Origin: Oscillospiraceae bacterium | GTDB lineage: Bacteria > Bacillota > Clostridia > Oscillospirales > Oscillospiraceae | Direction: 5' to 3' | NCBI GenBank assembly: GCA_031266955.1 | Contig: JAISAA010000028.1 | Coordinates: 1 to 11,515 of the forward strand | DNA: 11,515 bases | Shown: in pieces, positions 1 through 5,732 of the stretch | How positions within the stretch are numbered: position 1 is the first letter of the stretch | Layout: each line of letters begins with the position of its first letter | Notes under the pieces: generated by a model | The model's database searches: none | Told to the model about the DNA's origin: nothing | Seen by the model: the letters and a program-made list of their open reading frames with translations, nothing else | Made by a program: the position numbers and the translations under genes

Positions 1-990
1 TCCGACGCGCCGCGCGGATACGGTATTGGCGGGATTCACTCCCGCGCTGAACAGCCGCAAGCCGTCCGCCGACGAAAAATTGACCGAGCGGTTTCCGCCC
101 GAAAACACGGACGCCGGCAATTCCCGCGGCCAGCCGGGGTGAGAGAGCACGGGCTCGTCGCCGGGCAGCGCCGTTATCCACGGAAAAAACGCGCCGGCGG
201 CCTTATTAAACGATAGACAGCAGAAGTTGCCGTCGAGCAGAATAAACGGCTCGCTTATCGTATCCATCGCGACGACGGCCGCGACGGCCTCGGCGTCGAT
301 ATCGTAACGTATTATGCCGTAATACATAAGGAAAACCACGCCCGTGAGAATGTGCGGCGTCAGATAAAGGCTGATCCGGGCGTAGCCTAAAACTGAGAGC
401 GCGTAAAAGATGATTTCGCTCGCGCAGGGCAAAAACACGACGGCAAGCATAATAACAGGCACGGCGCGCCTTTTCCCGCGCATACCGCGGAGGCTGCGCA
501 AGAGCAAAACCGTGGACACCGCGGCGTAAAACATCGGCGCCGCGCGCGAGGCGAGGCCCAGCGGCCCCGGCGCGTACAGCAGATAATGCGTGTACACGGG
601 GTCATATTCCATTGACGCGTAAAGGAAGCCCGTTTTATCCGTCGTCCAGGCGGCGAGGATATATACCGCGGCGAGGACGACCAGGAACGCGCGGACGGCG
701 GCGTGAAGCTTTATCCCGAAATAGTCCGCGATGAAAAAAACGAGGAACATAGAGGTGAGCGCGCCGCCGAAATACAGCAGGCGCACGCCTGAAAACGCGC
801 TATCCGTCCCGCCCGCCGTAAGCTCTATCATATGCCCGAGCAGAATGATGAATATGGAATTTATGAGAAGCAGGAAGTATTTTTTCCGGACAATGCCGCT
901 TTTGGCGAGGATATGGAGACCTATGCTAAAAATAAAAGCTGCGGCAAGCATCGTCGCGGCTATAAGCACGATATGAAGGTTCATCAGCAT
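1..990 (-). CDS. Seven-TM plus PAS-like sensor protein, N-terminal part (runs off left edge)
   Basis: An open frame of 330 codons runs from an ATG at 990 off the left edge. About seven hydrophobic helices fill roughly residues 5-27, 32-52, 71-90, 95-115, 150-168, 175-200 and 203-220. After the last helix, residues about 228-255 read like the start of a PAS domain (ISEPFILLDGNF, then FNKAAG). This N-terminal 7TM plus PAS layout is typical of membrane sensor histidine kinases and some GGDEF proteins; the output domain lies outside the window, so the protein could be either. GGAGG sits 4 nt before the ATG at 990 and 10 nt before a second in-frame ATG at 984, so the start may be 984. A strong promoter precedes the gene and it is the first gene of its transcript. 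The membrane-sensor class is fairly sure; the output function is unknown. Confidence 0.8.
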   Translation of the reverse strand, partial: MLMNLHIVLIAATMLAAAFIFSIGLHILAKSGIVRKKYFLLLINSIFIILLGHMIELTAGGTDSAFSGVRLLYFGGALTSMFLVFFIADYFGIKLHAAVRAFLVVLAAVYILAAWTTDKTGFLYASMEYDPVYTHYLLYAPGPLGLASRAAPMFYAAVSTVLLLRSLRGMRGKRRAVPVIMLAVVFLPCASEIIFYALSVLGYARISLYLTPHILTGVVFLMYYGIIRYDIDAEAVAAVVAMDTISEPFILLDGNFCCLSFNKAAGAFFPWITALPGDEPVLSHPGWPRELPASVFSGGNRSVNFSSADGLRLFSAGVNPANTVSARRVG

Positions 991-1023
991 TGCGCCTCCG
1001 ATAATAAAAATGGTAACTGTAAC

Positions 1024-1052
1024 ATTATATTATGGCGCAGGAGAAAAGTCAA
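1024..1052 (-). promoter_or_regulatory. SigA-type promoter of the 7TM sensor gene
   Basis: On the minus strand TTGACT (1047-1052) is followed after exactly 17 nt by TATAAT (1024-1029). This is one base short of the consensus in the -35 box and perfect in the -10 box. The start codon is about 35 nt downstream. A short direct repeat, GTTACaGTTAC, lies around the expected transcription start (1013-1023) and could be a regulator site, but that is speculative. Confidence 0.85.
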
Positions 1053-1121
1053 TAAGAAAATTGAATTATGCTTTATTTTGGCGCGCGCGGCGCCGCCCCT
1101 TGCTGGGCGGACGTATGATTG

Positions 1122-1224
1122 AACGTGCGTACGCGCACGGGGAACGCGCATTCGCGCGACGAGAGCTGGGCGGGAGCCCCCTCGTCACGGCGCAAGCCGT
1201 GTTCCCCGTGCGCTCACGCACGTT
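1122..1224. repeat. Cloverleaf-shaped palindromic repeat element
   Basis: Arms 1122-1145 and 1201-1224 are inverted repeats matching at 22 of 24 positions. The space between them is tiled with no unpaired bases by three hairpins: GCGC-attc-GCGC (1146-1157), GACGAG...CTCGTC (1158-1186) and ACGGC-gcaa-GCCGT (1187-1200, a GNRA-type loop). The flanks (TGATTGA on the left, ATCAAAC on the right) are loosely inverted as well. A decayed copy of the right arm and adjoining hairpin occurs at 5664-5701, so this is a dispersed family. It looks like a small non-coding mobile or REP/MITE-like element, or a structured RNA. I do not recognise a named family. Confidence 0.7.
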
Positions 1225-1234
1225 ATATCAAACA

Positions 1235-1270
1235 AAAGCGCCGCGCTCTCGAATGAGAGCGCGGCGCTTT
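1235..1270. terminator. Bidirectional intrinsic terminator downstream of rubrerythrin
   Basis: A perfect 16-bp stem (1235-1250 with 1255-1270) closes on a GAAT tetraloop. Read on the minus strand the stem ends in TTTTGTTTG, 18 nt after the rubrerythrin stop codon, so it most likely ends the perR-rubrerythrin transcript. On the plus strand the tail is the weaker TTTGTATT. Confidence 0.9.
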
Positions 1271-1287
1271 GTATTGCTCTGAAATGC

Positions 1288-1833
1288 TTATTTCCCGAAA
1301 TACCTGTCGTACAGCGCCTTGAACGCGCGGCCGTGGCGGGCTTCGTCGCGGGCCATTTCGTGCACGGTGTCGTGAATGGCGTCGAGATTCAGCGCCTTCG
1401 CACGCTTGGCAAGGTCGAATTTGCCGTCCGTGGCGCCGTTTTCGGCAAAAATGCGCTTTTCAAGGTTTTCCTTTGTGCTGGCGGATACGACCTCGCCGAG
1501 GAGCTCGGCGAACTTCGCCGCGTGCTCGGCTTCCTCAAGCCCCGCCTTTTCCCAGTACATCCCGATTTCGGGATAGCCCTCGCGGAACGCCGCGCGCGCG
1601 AACGCGAGGTACATTCCCACCTCGGTGCATTCGCCCTCAAAGTTGGCGCGAAGATCGCGGATAATATCCTCCGGCGCTCCCTGCGCCACGCCGACGATGT
1701 GCTCCGCCGCCCAGGTCATCCCCGAGTCCTGCGCCTTGAATTTCTCCGCCGGGACCTTGCACACGGGACAGCTTTTCGGGGGCTCATCCCCCTCGTGGAC
1801 ATAGCCGCATACAGTACAGACCCATTTTTTCAT
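1288..1833 (-). CDS. Reverse-domain rubrerythrin (peroxide reductase)
   Basis: 181 residues. A rubredoxin-type Fe(SCys)4 site comes first: C6-x2-C9-G-Y and C22-P-V-C25. The ferritin-like diiron domain follows (about residues 45-180), with E68 in GEC, an EEAEH cluster at 100-104 and DEARH at 163-167. Ordinary rubrerythrins carry the rubredoxin part at the C-terminus. This inverted order marks the reverse rubrerythrins of Clostridia, cytosolic NAD(P)H-dependent peroxide (and oxygen) reductases. The start is fixed by GGAGG 8 nt upstream. The gene follows the PerR-type regulator by 40 nt on the same strand and ends before a strong terminator, so it is the last gene of a perR-rbr operon expected to be induced by peroxide. 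The domain order and function are well supported. Confidence 0.96.
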   Translation of the reverse strand: MKKWVCTVCGYVHEGDEPPKSCPVCKVPAEKFKAQDSGMTWAAEHIVGVAQGAPEDIIRDLRANFEGECTEVGMYLAFARAAFREGYPEIGMYWEKAGLEEAEHAAKFAELLGEVVSASTKENLEKRIFAENGATDGKFDLAKRAKALNLDAIHDTVHEMARDEARHGRAFKALYDRYFGK

Positions 1834-1868
1834 GACCGATTCCTCCGTATAAATAAAAATTATCGCAT

Positions 1869-1883
1869 CGGGCTCAAAGCCCG
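1869..1883 (-). other. Small hairpin over the perR stop codon
   Basis: CGGGCT-(3 nt)-AGCCCG forms a 6-bp stem covering the perR stop. On the minus strand it is followed about 9 nt later by ATTTTTATTT. It could act as a weak attenuator or an RNA processing site between perR and rubrerythrin. The gap to the T-run is larger than in a normal terminator, so this is a tentative call. Confidence 0.3.
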
Positions 1884-2335
1884 GCCTGCGCCTGTGTAAA
1901 TTGCGCGCCGTCCGCCGCGCCGGGCGTTTCCTCGCGCGCCGCGCATACCGCGCACTTGCCGTAATATGTAAGGACGCTCCGCGTTACGGCGACGCCGTAT
2001 TTCGCTGAAATTTCAGCGGCGGTAGCTCCGCTCGCGGACGGCGGTTCCTCAATGTCCATAACCGCTCCGCAGCGCTCGCAGACAAAGTGCGGGTGGCTGC
2101 TCATATCCCCGTCAAAACGCTCTTCTCCGGCGACGATGCCGACGGACTTGATAACGCCCTCGGCGCGCAGCATCGAGATGTTGCGGTACACCGTGCCGAG
2201 AGAAATGTCCGGGAATTTCGCTTTTAAGCTGTTGTACACCATCTCCGCCGACGGGTGCCCGCGCGACGAGCAAATCGCGTCCGCGATAGCCTCGCGCCTG
2301 CCGCTGCGCCTTCTCTTTACGTCCGTGCGTTTCAC
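1874..2335 (-). CDS. perR: PerR-type peroxide-responsive repressor (Fur family)
   Basis: 153 residues: a winged helix (about 12-75) followed by a metal-binding dimerisation domain. The regulatory-metal residues known from Bacillus PerR are all present at the same spacing: H27 (GHPSAE), D75 (RFD), H81 and H83 (HPHF) and D94 (VMDI). The Asp at the last position favours PerR over Fur. C86/C89 and C128/C131 form the structural zinc site. Members of this family are repressors inactivated when peroxide oxidises the iron-ligating histidines. The start is a GTG at 2335; no ATG and no well-spaced Shine-Dalgarno is available in frame, and an in-frame stop at 2363-2365 limits any upstream start. The gene is followed after 40 nt by rubrerythrin. 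A 9-1-9 palindrome at the transcription start suggests autoregulation. The C-terminal tail (about 135-153) is longer than usual and low in complexity. Confidence 0.92.
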   Translation of the reverse strand: MKRTDVKRRRSGRREAIADAICSSRGHPSAEMVYNSLKAKFPDISLGTVYRNISMLRAEGVIKSVGIVAGEERFDGDMSSHPHFVCERCGAVMDIEEPPSASGATAAEISAKYGVAVTRSVLTYYGKCAVCAAREETPGAADGAQFTQAQAGL

Positions 2336-2366
2336 CTCGCATATCGTTTGGTTAAAATAATATTAA

Positions 2367-2385
2367 AATAATAATGATTATTATT
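2367..2385. promoter_or_regulatory. PerR/Fur box
   Basis: AATAATAAT-G-ATTATTATT is a perfect 9-1-9 inverted repeat centred on 2376. It contains the 7-1-7 core TAATAAT-G-ATTATTA, close to the PerR consensus TTATAATnATTATAA. It lies 10 bp downstream of the perR -10 box, over or just past the expected transcription start, where a bound repressor would block initiation. Confidence 0.88.
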
Positions 2386-2394
2386 ATCGAGCTT

Positions 2395-2423
2395 ATATTA
2401 CCACAGACGAAACGGCTTGTAAA
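2395..2423 (-). promoter_or_regulatory. SigA-type promoter of the perR-rubrerythrin operon
   Basis: On the minus strand TTTACA (2418-2423), 17 nt, then TATTA-type -10 TAATAT (2395-2400). Transcription should begin near 2388, giving a leader of about 50 nt that contains the PerR box. Confidence 0.8.
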
Positions 2424-2462
2424 GGGTTTTTTGAAAAAAATTATCGCGCCGTAAAATAAAGC

Positions 2463-2491
2463 TTGCAGTTTAGCGTAATTTGTGAGAATAT
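2463..2491 (+). promoter_or_regulatory. Probable promoter of the GNAT gene
   Basis: TTGCAG (2463-2468), a 17-nt spacer and GAATAT (2486-2491) precede the acetyltransferase by about 36 nt. The match is moderate. The promoter diverges from that of perR, with the -35 boxes about 40 bp apart; the PerR box lies on the far side of the perR -10, so PerR control of this gene is not obvious. Confidence 0.5.
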
Positions 2492-2527
2492 ATCCGTTGC
2501 AAATATATTTTCGGAGGGATTTGCGAA

Positions 2528-3085
2528 ATGGATATTAAAACAGATGTTTCGGGCGTTAACCTGGAAACCGAGCGGCTTACCCTGCGGCCGTTCGCGGAAT
2601 CGGACTTATCCGACTTCTACGCGTACGCTTCCGTGCCGGGCGTCGGCGAAATGGCGGGCTGGCCGCATCACGAGTCGATTGCAACGTCGGAACGTATCCT
2701 CCGCTCGTTCATAGACGAAAAAGAGGTGTTCGCCGTGTACCACAAAGCCGACCGGAAGGTCATCGGTTCGCTCGGCCTGCACCGGTCCTGGGCGAATGAG
2801 GACGAAGCCTATAAAGCCCTGAGGGTCAAAGAAATTGGTTATGTGCTGGCAAAAGAATACTGGGGGCAAGGGCTGATCCCGGAAGCGGTCTCCGCCGTGC
2901 TCGAGTACGGCTTTGATACGCTCGGCGCGGAAGCATTCACGTGCGGTCATTTTTTAGAGAACGACCAGTCGCGGCGCGTTATTGAAAAATGCAGATTTAA
3001 GTTTGTAAAGCGGAGCGAATATTACTCGCAGCAGATGCGGCGCAGCTTTGAGGATATGAAATACATACTCAACCGCCCGTTGTAA
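2528..3085 (+). CDS. GNAT family N-acetyltransferase (RimJ/RimL-like)
   Basis: 185 residues. The N-terminus ETERLTLRPFAESDL (13-27) is the typical opening of the RimJ/RimL-like Acetyltransf_3 group. The acetyl-CoA binding motif A is at about 109-120 (KEYWGQGLIPEA), and the downstream motif with a conserved Asn and Glu-Lys is at about 141-158 (ENDQSRR, VIEKC). Such enzymes move an acetyl group from acetyl-CoA to an amine on a protein N-terminus or small molecule; the substrate here cannot be told. GGAGGG lies 9 nt before the ATG. The last codons (LNRPL and stop) were copied downstream of the first XRE gene in a tandem duplication, at 4342-4371. No terminator was found after the stop, so transcription could continue into the XRE genes. 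Confidence 0.9.
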   Translation: MDIKTDVSGVNLETERLTLRPFAESDLSDFYAYASVPGVGEMAGWPHHESIATSERILRSFIDEKEVFAVYHKADRKVIGSLGLHRSWANEDEAYKALRVKEIGYVLAKEYWGQGLIPEAVSAVLEYGFDTLGAEAFTCGHFLENDQSRRVIEKCRFKFVKRSEYYSQQMRRSFEDMKYILNRPL

Positions 3086-3114
3086 TTATCAGCCGAAAAT
3101 CCACGACGCGGTTA

Positions 3115-3143
3115 TTTACCGCGCCGCGCGTTCCCGTTATAAT
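3115..3143 (+). promoter_or_regulatory. SigA-type promoter of XRE gene 1
   Basis: TTTACC (3115-3120), a 17-nt spacer and TATAAT (3138-3143). The -35 box lies inside a small inverted repeat CGCGGT-tattt-ACCGCG (3107-3123), which could be an operator. Both the promoter and the inverted repeat are kept in the second copy at 4400-4428. Confidence 0.82.
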
Positions 3144-3151
3144 AGCTCTTG

Positions 3152-3163
3152 GAATTGCAATTC
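3152..3163. promoter_or_regulatory. Palindromic operator candidate, copy 1
   Basis: GAATTGCAATTC is a perfect 12-bp palindrome 8 bp downstream of the -10 box, at the expected transcription start of XRE gene 1. It is unchanged in the second copy even though neighbouring bases differ. This is the position expected for an autoregulatory XRE operator; binding is inferred. Confidence 0.5.
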
Positions 3164-3190
3164 ACTTCAATTTTCAGGAGCTGTTTATCT

Positions 3191-4294
3191 ATGAAAATCA
3201 CTATATCGCAGTCACTGAGGCGGCTGCGCCGCGAACGCGGCAACACACAGACTGACCTCGCGGCGCATCTCGGGATATCCACGCAAGCCGTGTCGAAGTG
3301 GGAGACCGGCGACGGCTACCCTGACATCGAGCTGCTGCCCGCCATCGCGTCGTACTATAACGTATCAATCGACGAGCTGCTCGGCGTCGATGAAGCAAAG
3401 CGCAACGAGAAAATCGCCGAGTATTTACAGCGCGACAGAGAACTGAATCACCTCGGGCGCGTCGAAGAATCACTTGCGCTGTGCCGCGCGGCCTATGCCG
3501 AATTCCCAAACGAGCCGGTCATTATGGGCGTCCTGATGAAAGCGATATTCAATGTCACACTCAAGACAGGCGAATGGCAGTCGTGCAAAGACGAAATCAT
3601 CACACTCGGAGAGAAGATCATTGACAGCGCCACGGTACGCGAGCGCGGCGCGCTTGATACCGCGATACAACTGTGCTGCTACGCCTGCTCTTTCACGGAC
3701 GACTTGGAGGGCGCGAAGCGCTACGCCTCAATGGCCCCGGATTACAGCATAACGCGAAATGAGCTCTATCCGAACGCGCTGCGCGGAAAGGAGGTGCGCG
3801 CGGCTTATCAGAGCAACGTCAAGCGGCTTACGCAAATGCTCGCGAACGAGATCGGAACTCTCGCGGGAAACGGAATGCATAACCCGGCGTTCGCGATAAG
3901 CGCGCACGAAGCGCAGCTCCGGCTGTACGAGCTGGTCTTTCCGAACGGCGACTATGGCTGCTACCATAAGCTGCTCCAAGCGTATAAAGACCTCGCGGTG
4001 AATCACGCGCGCCTTGGCGACTACGAGGCGGCTGTCGAATGCCTTGCGAAAGCCGCCGGATACGCCGTCGCGTATGACACGCGCGAAACGTCGCCTCATA
4101 CGTCGCCGTTTGTGGATATGCTTGTTGACGACATAACAGACAGCGCAAAAAACAACGTCGGCAACCAAAGCCTCTGGCTGTTGAATGATATACTTGACGA
4201 TGTGTACGATTGGGAAAAAGGGCTGTTCGACCCCCTCCGCGCCGACCCGCGCTTCGCCGAAATCGTCGCCCGGCTCCGCGAAACCGCCCAGTGA
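3191..4294 (+). CDS. XRE-family helix-turn-helix regulator with C-terminal helical repeat domain (copy 1)
   Basis: 367 residues from the ATG at 3191. That start is chosen because AGGAG lies 10 nt upstream and the paralog starts at the same MKITISQSL; a longer frame from 3149 would begin between the -10 box and the ribosome binding site. Residues 6-61 form a Cro/CI-type HTH, with the recognition region around QTDLAAHLGIS and QAVSKWETG. Residues about 70-365 are alpha-helical and TPR-like, with repeated short Leu/Ala-rich helices and a LRADPRF ending, and probably bind a peptide, ligand or partner. The protein is cytosolic and likely a local repressor of its own promoter. It stands first of two tandem paralogs. 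The target beyond autoregulation is unknown. Confidence 0.92.
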   Translation: MKITISQSLRRLRRERGNTQTDLAAHLGISTQAVSKWETGDGYPDIELLPAIASYYNVSIDELLGVDEAKRNEKIAEYLQRDRELNHLGRVEESLALCRAAYAEFPNEPVIMGVLMKAIFNVTLKTGEWQSCKDEIITLGEKIIDSATVRERGALDTAIQLCCYACSFTDDLEGAKRYASMAPDYSITRNELYPNALRGKEVRAAYQSNVKRLTQMLANEIGTLAGNGMHNPAFAISAHEAQLRLYELVFPNGDYGCYHKLLQAYKDLAVNHARLGDYEAAVECLAKAAGYAVAYDTRETSPHTSPFVDMLVDDITDSAKNNVGNQSLWLLNDILDDVYDWEKGLFDPLRADPRFAEIVARLRETAQ

Positions 4295-4399
4295 GCCTTG
4301 CTTTTGAGTCCGTTTCGCGTCGCTCGCCTCCCGCTTTTTTGTGAAACACACACTCAACCGCCCGTTGTAATCATCGGCCAAAAATCTACAACGCGGTTA

Positions 4400-4428
4400 T
4401 TTACCGCGCCGCGAGTTCCCGTTATAAT
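4400..4428 (+). promoter_or_regulatory. SigA-type promoter of XRE gene 2
   Basis: TTTACC (4400-4405), a 17-nt spacer and TATAAT (4423-4428), the duplicate of the promoter of XRE gene 1. Because the promoter was copied, the second gene can be transcribed on its own. Confidence 0.82.
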
Positions 4429-4436
4429 AGCTTCCG

Positions 4437-4448
4437 GAATTGCAATTC
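4437..4448. promoter_or_regulatory. Palindromic operator candidate, copy 2
   Basis: An identical GAATTGCAATTC palindrome at the same place relative to the second promoter. Its preservation supports, but does not prove, a binding site shared by the two XRE proteins. Confidence 0.5.
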
Positions 4449-4471
4449 ACTTCAATTTTTAGGAGCTGTTT

Positions 4472-5572
4472 ATGAAAATCACAATATCGCAGTCGCTGAA
4501 GCGGCTGCGCCGCGAACGCGGCAACACGCAGACTGACCTCGCAACGCATCTCGGAATATCTATGCAAGCCGTGTCGAAGTGGGAGACCGGCGACGGCTAC
4601 CCGGACATCGAGCTGTTGCCCGCCATCGCGTCATACTACAACGTATCAATCGACAATTTGCTCGGAGTGGGCGAAATACACACGCGGGAACGGCTTGAAC
4701 AGTATTGGGCGTGCGATTTGGAGCTCGGCAACGAAGGGGAAAACGCCGCCAGACTCGCGCTGTGGCGAGAAGCGTACGCCGAGCTTCCGAATGAGCCGGA
4801 GGTCGTCAGCGGCCTTATGGATCGGCTGATAAATAATTTATATATAAAGCTTGACGGCGGCGAAACATACGTCGTATCGGATGAAGTCAAAGCCGAAATA
4901 GTCCGGCACGGCGAATGGCTGCTTGATAACGCGCATGGACAGCCGCGCGACAGTGCGATTCAACTGCTGTGCCTGACGTACAAGGCCGCCGGCGACCCGG
5001 AGACGGCGCGAAAGTACGCGAGGATGGCCCCGCCGTATGGCTCGTCGCGTAATCTGCATATGCTCGGGCTGTACAGCGGCGACGACAATGTCCGGAGCTC
5101 TCAGGAAAATCTGATAGAGCTCGCGCAGCATATGTATCTGAACACGGCGGAAATCGCGAGCACGGACGCCCGGCGGGCATCAGACGCGCTGACGTTTGCG
5201 CAAAGAGTGTTTGAGCTGCTGTTCCCGGACGGAAATTTCGGGTTTTATCACGGTATTATGAGCGATATAAATTGGCGCCTCGCCGCGGCTTACGCGGGCG
5301 CCGGGGACTGTGACCGCGCCCTTGCGCGGCTTCAAGCGATGGCGGAGCACGCGCTCGCGTTTGATGAACGCGAGGCCGGAACGTACACCTCGCCGCTGGC
5401 CGATCTGGTTGAGATCGAGACGGGTATCGACAAAACATATAAGGGCGGCAGCGCAAATGAGTGGCTGCGCCGTCTTGATCCCGATCCGGGGAACGAAGAC
5501 CGCTTCGCGCCTCTCCGCGCCGACCCGCGCTTCGCCGAAATAGTCGCCCGGCTACGCGAAAGCGCCGAATAA
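4472..5572 (+). CDS. XRE-family helix-turn-helix regulator with C-terminal helical repeat domain (copy 2)
   Basis: 366 residues, with AGGAG 6 nt before the ATG. The first 66 residues match copy 1 at 62 positions (changes at 10, 25, 31 and 62), so the HTH and probably the DNA site are the same. The region from about residue 68 to 345 has diverged strongly, while the last part (LRADPRFAEIVARLRE) is again nearly identical. This pattern fits a tandem duplication followed by fast change of the sensing domain. The C-terminal domain is helical and TPR-like, as in copy 1. The gene has its own duplicated promoter. The two proteins may form mixed dimers or compete for the same operators. The ligand is unknown. 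Confidence 0.92.
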   Translation: MKITISQSLKRLRRERGNTQTDLATHLGISMQAVSKWETGDGYPDIELLPAIASYYNVSIDNLLGVGEIHTRERLEQYWACDLELGNEGENAARLALWREAYAELPNEPEVVSGLMDRLINNLYIKLDGGETYVVSDEVKAEIVRHGEWLLDNAHGQPRDSAIQLLCLTYKAAGDPETARKYARMAPPYGSSRNLHMLGLYSGDDNVRSSQENLIELAQHMYLNTAEIASTDARRASDALTFAQRVFELLFPDGNFGFYHGIMSDINWRLAAAYAGAGDCDRALARLQAMAEHALAFDEREAGTYTSPLADLVEIETGIDKTYKGGSANEWLRRLDPDPGNEDRFAPLRADPRFAEIVARLRESAE

Positions 5573-5663
5573 AACCCGTTAAAACTTTTTTACGAATCAG
5601 CGAATATCCCGTCGCTTTTTGCGACTATATAAATGATTGAGCTTAATCGCAAGGCGCGACGTC

Positions 5664-5701
5664 GGCGCGATAGCGCCGTTCCCCGTGCGCGCACGCACGT
5701 T
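5664..5701 (+). repeat. Decayed copy of the cloverleaf repeat in the sigma-gene leader
   Basis: A GGCGC-gata-GCGCC hairpin (5664-5677) abuts directly a 24-nt arm (5678-5701) that differs from the right arm at 1201-1224 at one position. The right flank ATCAAAC is also kept. A TGATTGA at 5634-5640 matches the left border of the full element, but the left arm and the first two hairpins are lost or unrecognisable. The copy ends 31 nt before the start codon of the sigma gene, so it would be part of its mRNA leader. Confidence 0.65.
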
Positions 5702-5732
5702 AAATCAAACATCAAACAAGGACAGCACTACT

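Larger units (their letters stand above)
3057..3190 (+). repeat. Left boundary copy of a tandem duplication (GNAT tail plus XRE promoter)
   Basis: This stretch is strongly similar, with only scattered substitutions, to 4342-4471. It carries the last nine codons of the GNAT gene, its stop, the -35 and -10 boxes, the palindrome and the ribosome binding site of the XRE gene. The offset is 1285 bp at the left end and 1281 bp at the XRE start codon, because this copy has four extra bases (ATCT) before the ATG. Confidence 0.88.
4342..4471 (+). repeat. Right boundary copy of the tandem duplication, with a captured GNAT gene tail
   Basis: This copy of 3057-3190 sits 47 nt after the XRE 1 stop. It keeps, in the same codon frame, the end of the acetyltransferase (LNRPL and TAA at 4354-4371) as an orphan fragment, followed by the XRE promoter, palindrome and AGGAG. 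It shows that the duplicated unit was about 1.28 kb and began inside the GNAT gene. Confidence 0.88.

Noticed and set aside
1122..1224. tRNA gene suggested by the cloverleaf shape
   Set aside because: There is no acceptor-stem length match, no T-loop or D-loop consensus, no plausible anticodon loop, and the outer stem is 24 bp long.
1333..1899. 188-codon plus-strand frame over rubrerythrin
   Set aside because: It is antisense to rubrerythrin, whose motifs are unmistakable, and it has no promoter or ribosome site.
3149..3190. Upstream start for XRE gene 1 at 3149
   Set aside because: It would include the palindrome and ribosome binding site in the coding region; the paralog starts at the same MKITISQSL without these residues.
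4295..4341. Terminator between the two XRE genes at the CTTTTTTG run
   Set aside because: No stem of useful length precedes the T-run.
3191..5572. Toxin-antitoxin or phage-repressor interpretation of the tandem XRE genes
   Set aside because: No small toxin partner, integrase or phage gene lies next to them, and both proteins carry large C-terminal domains unlike antitoxins.
5637..5732. Upstream start for the sigma factor at 5637
   Set aside because: The extra 32 residues come from the dispersed repeat, while the ATG at 5733 has AAGGA upstream and directly starts the region 2 homology.
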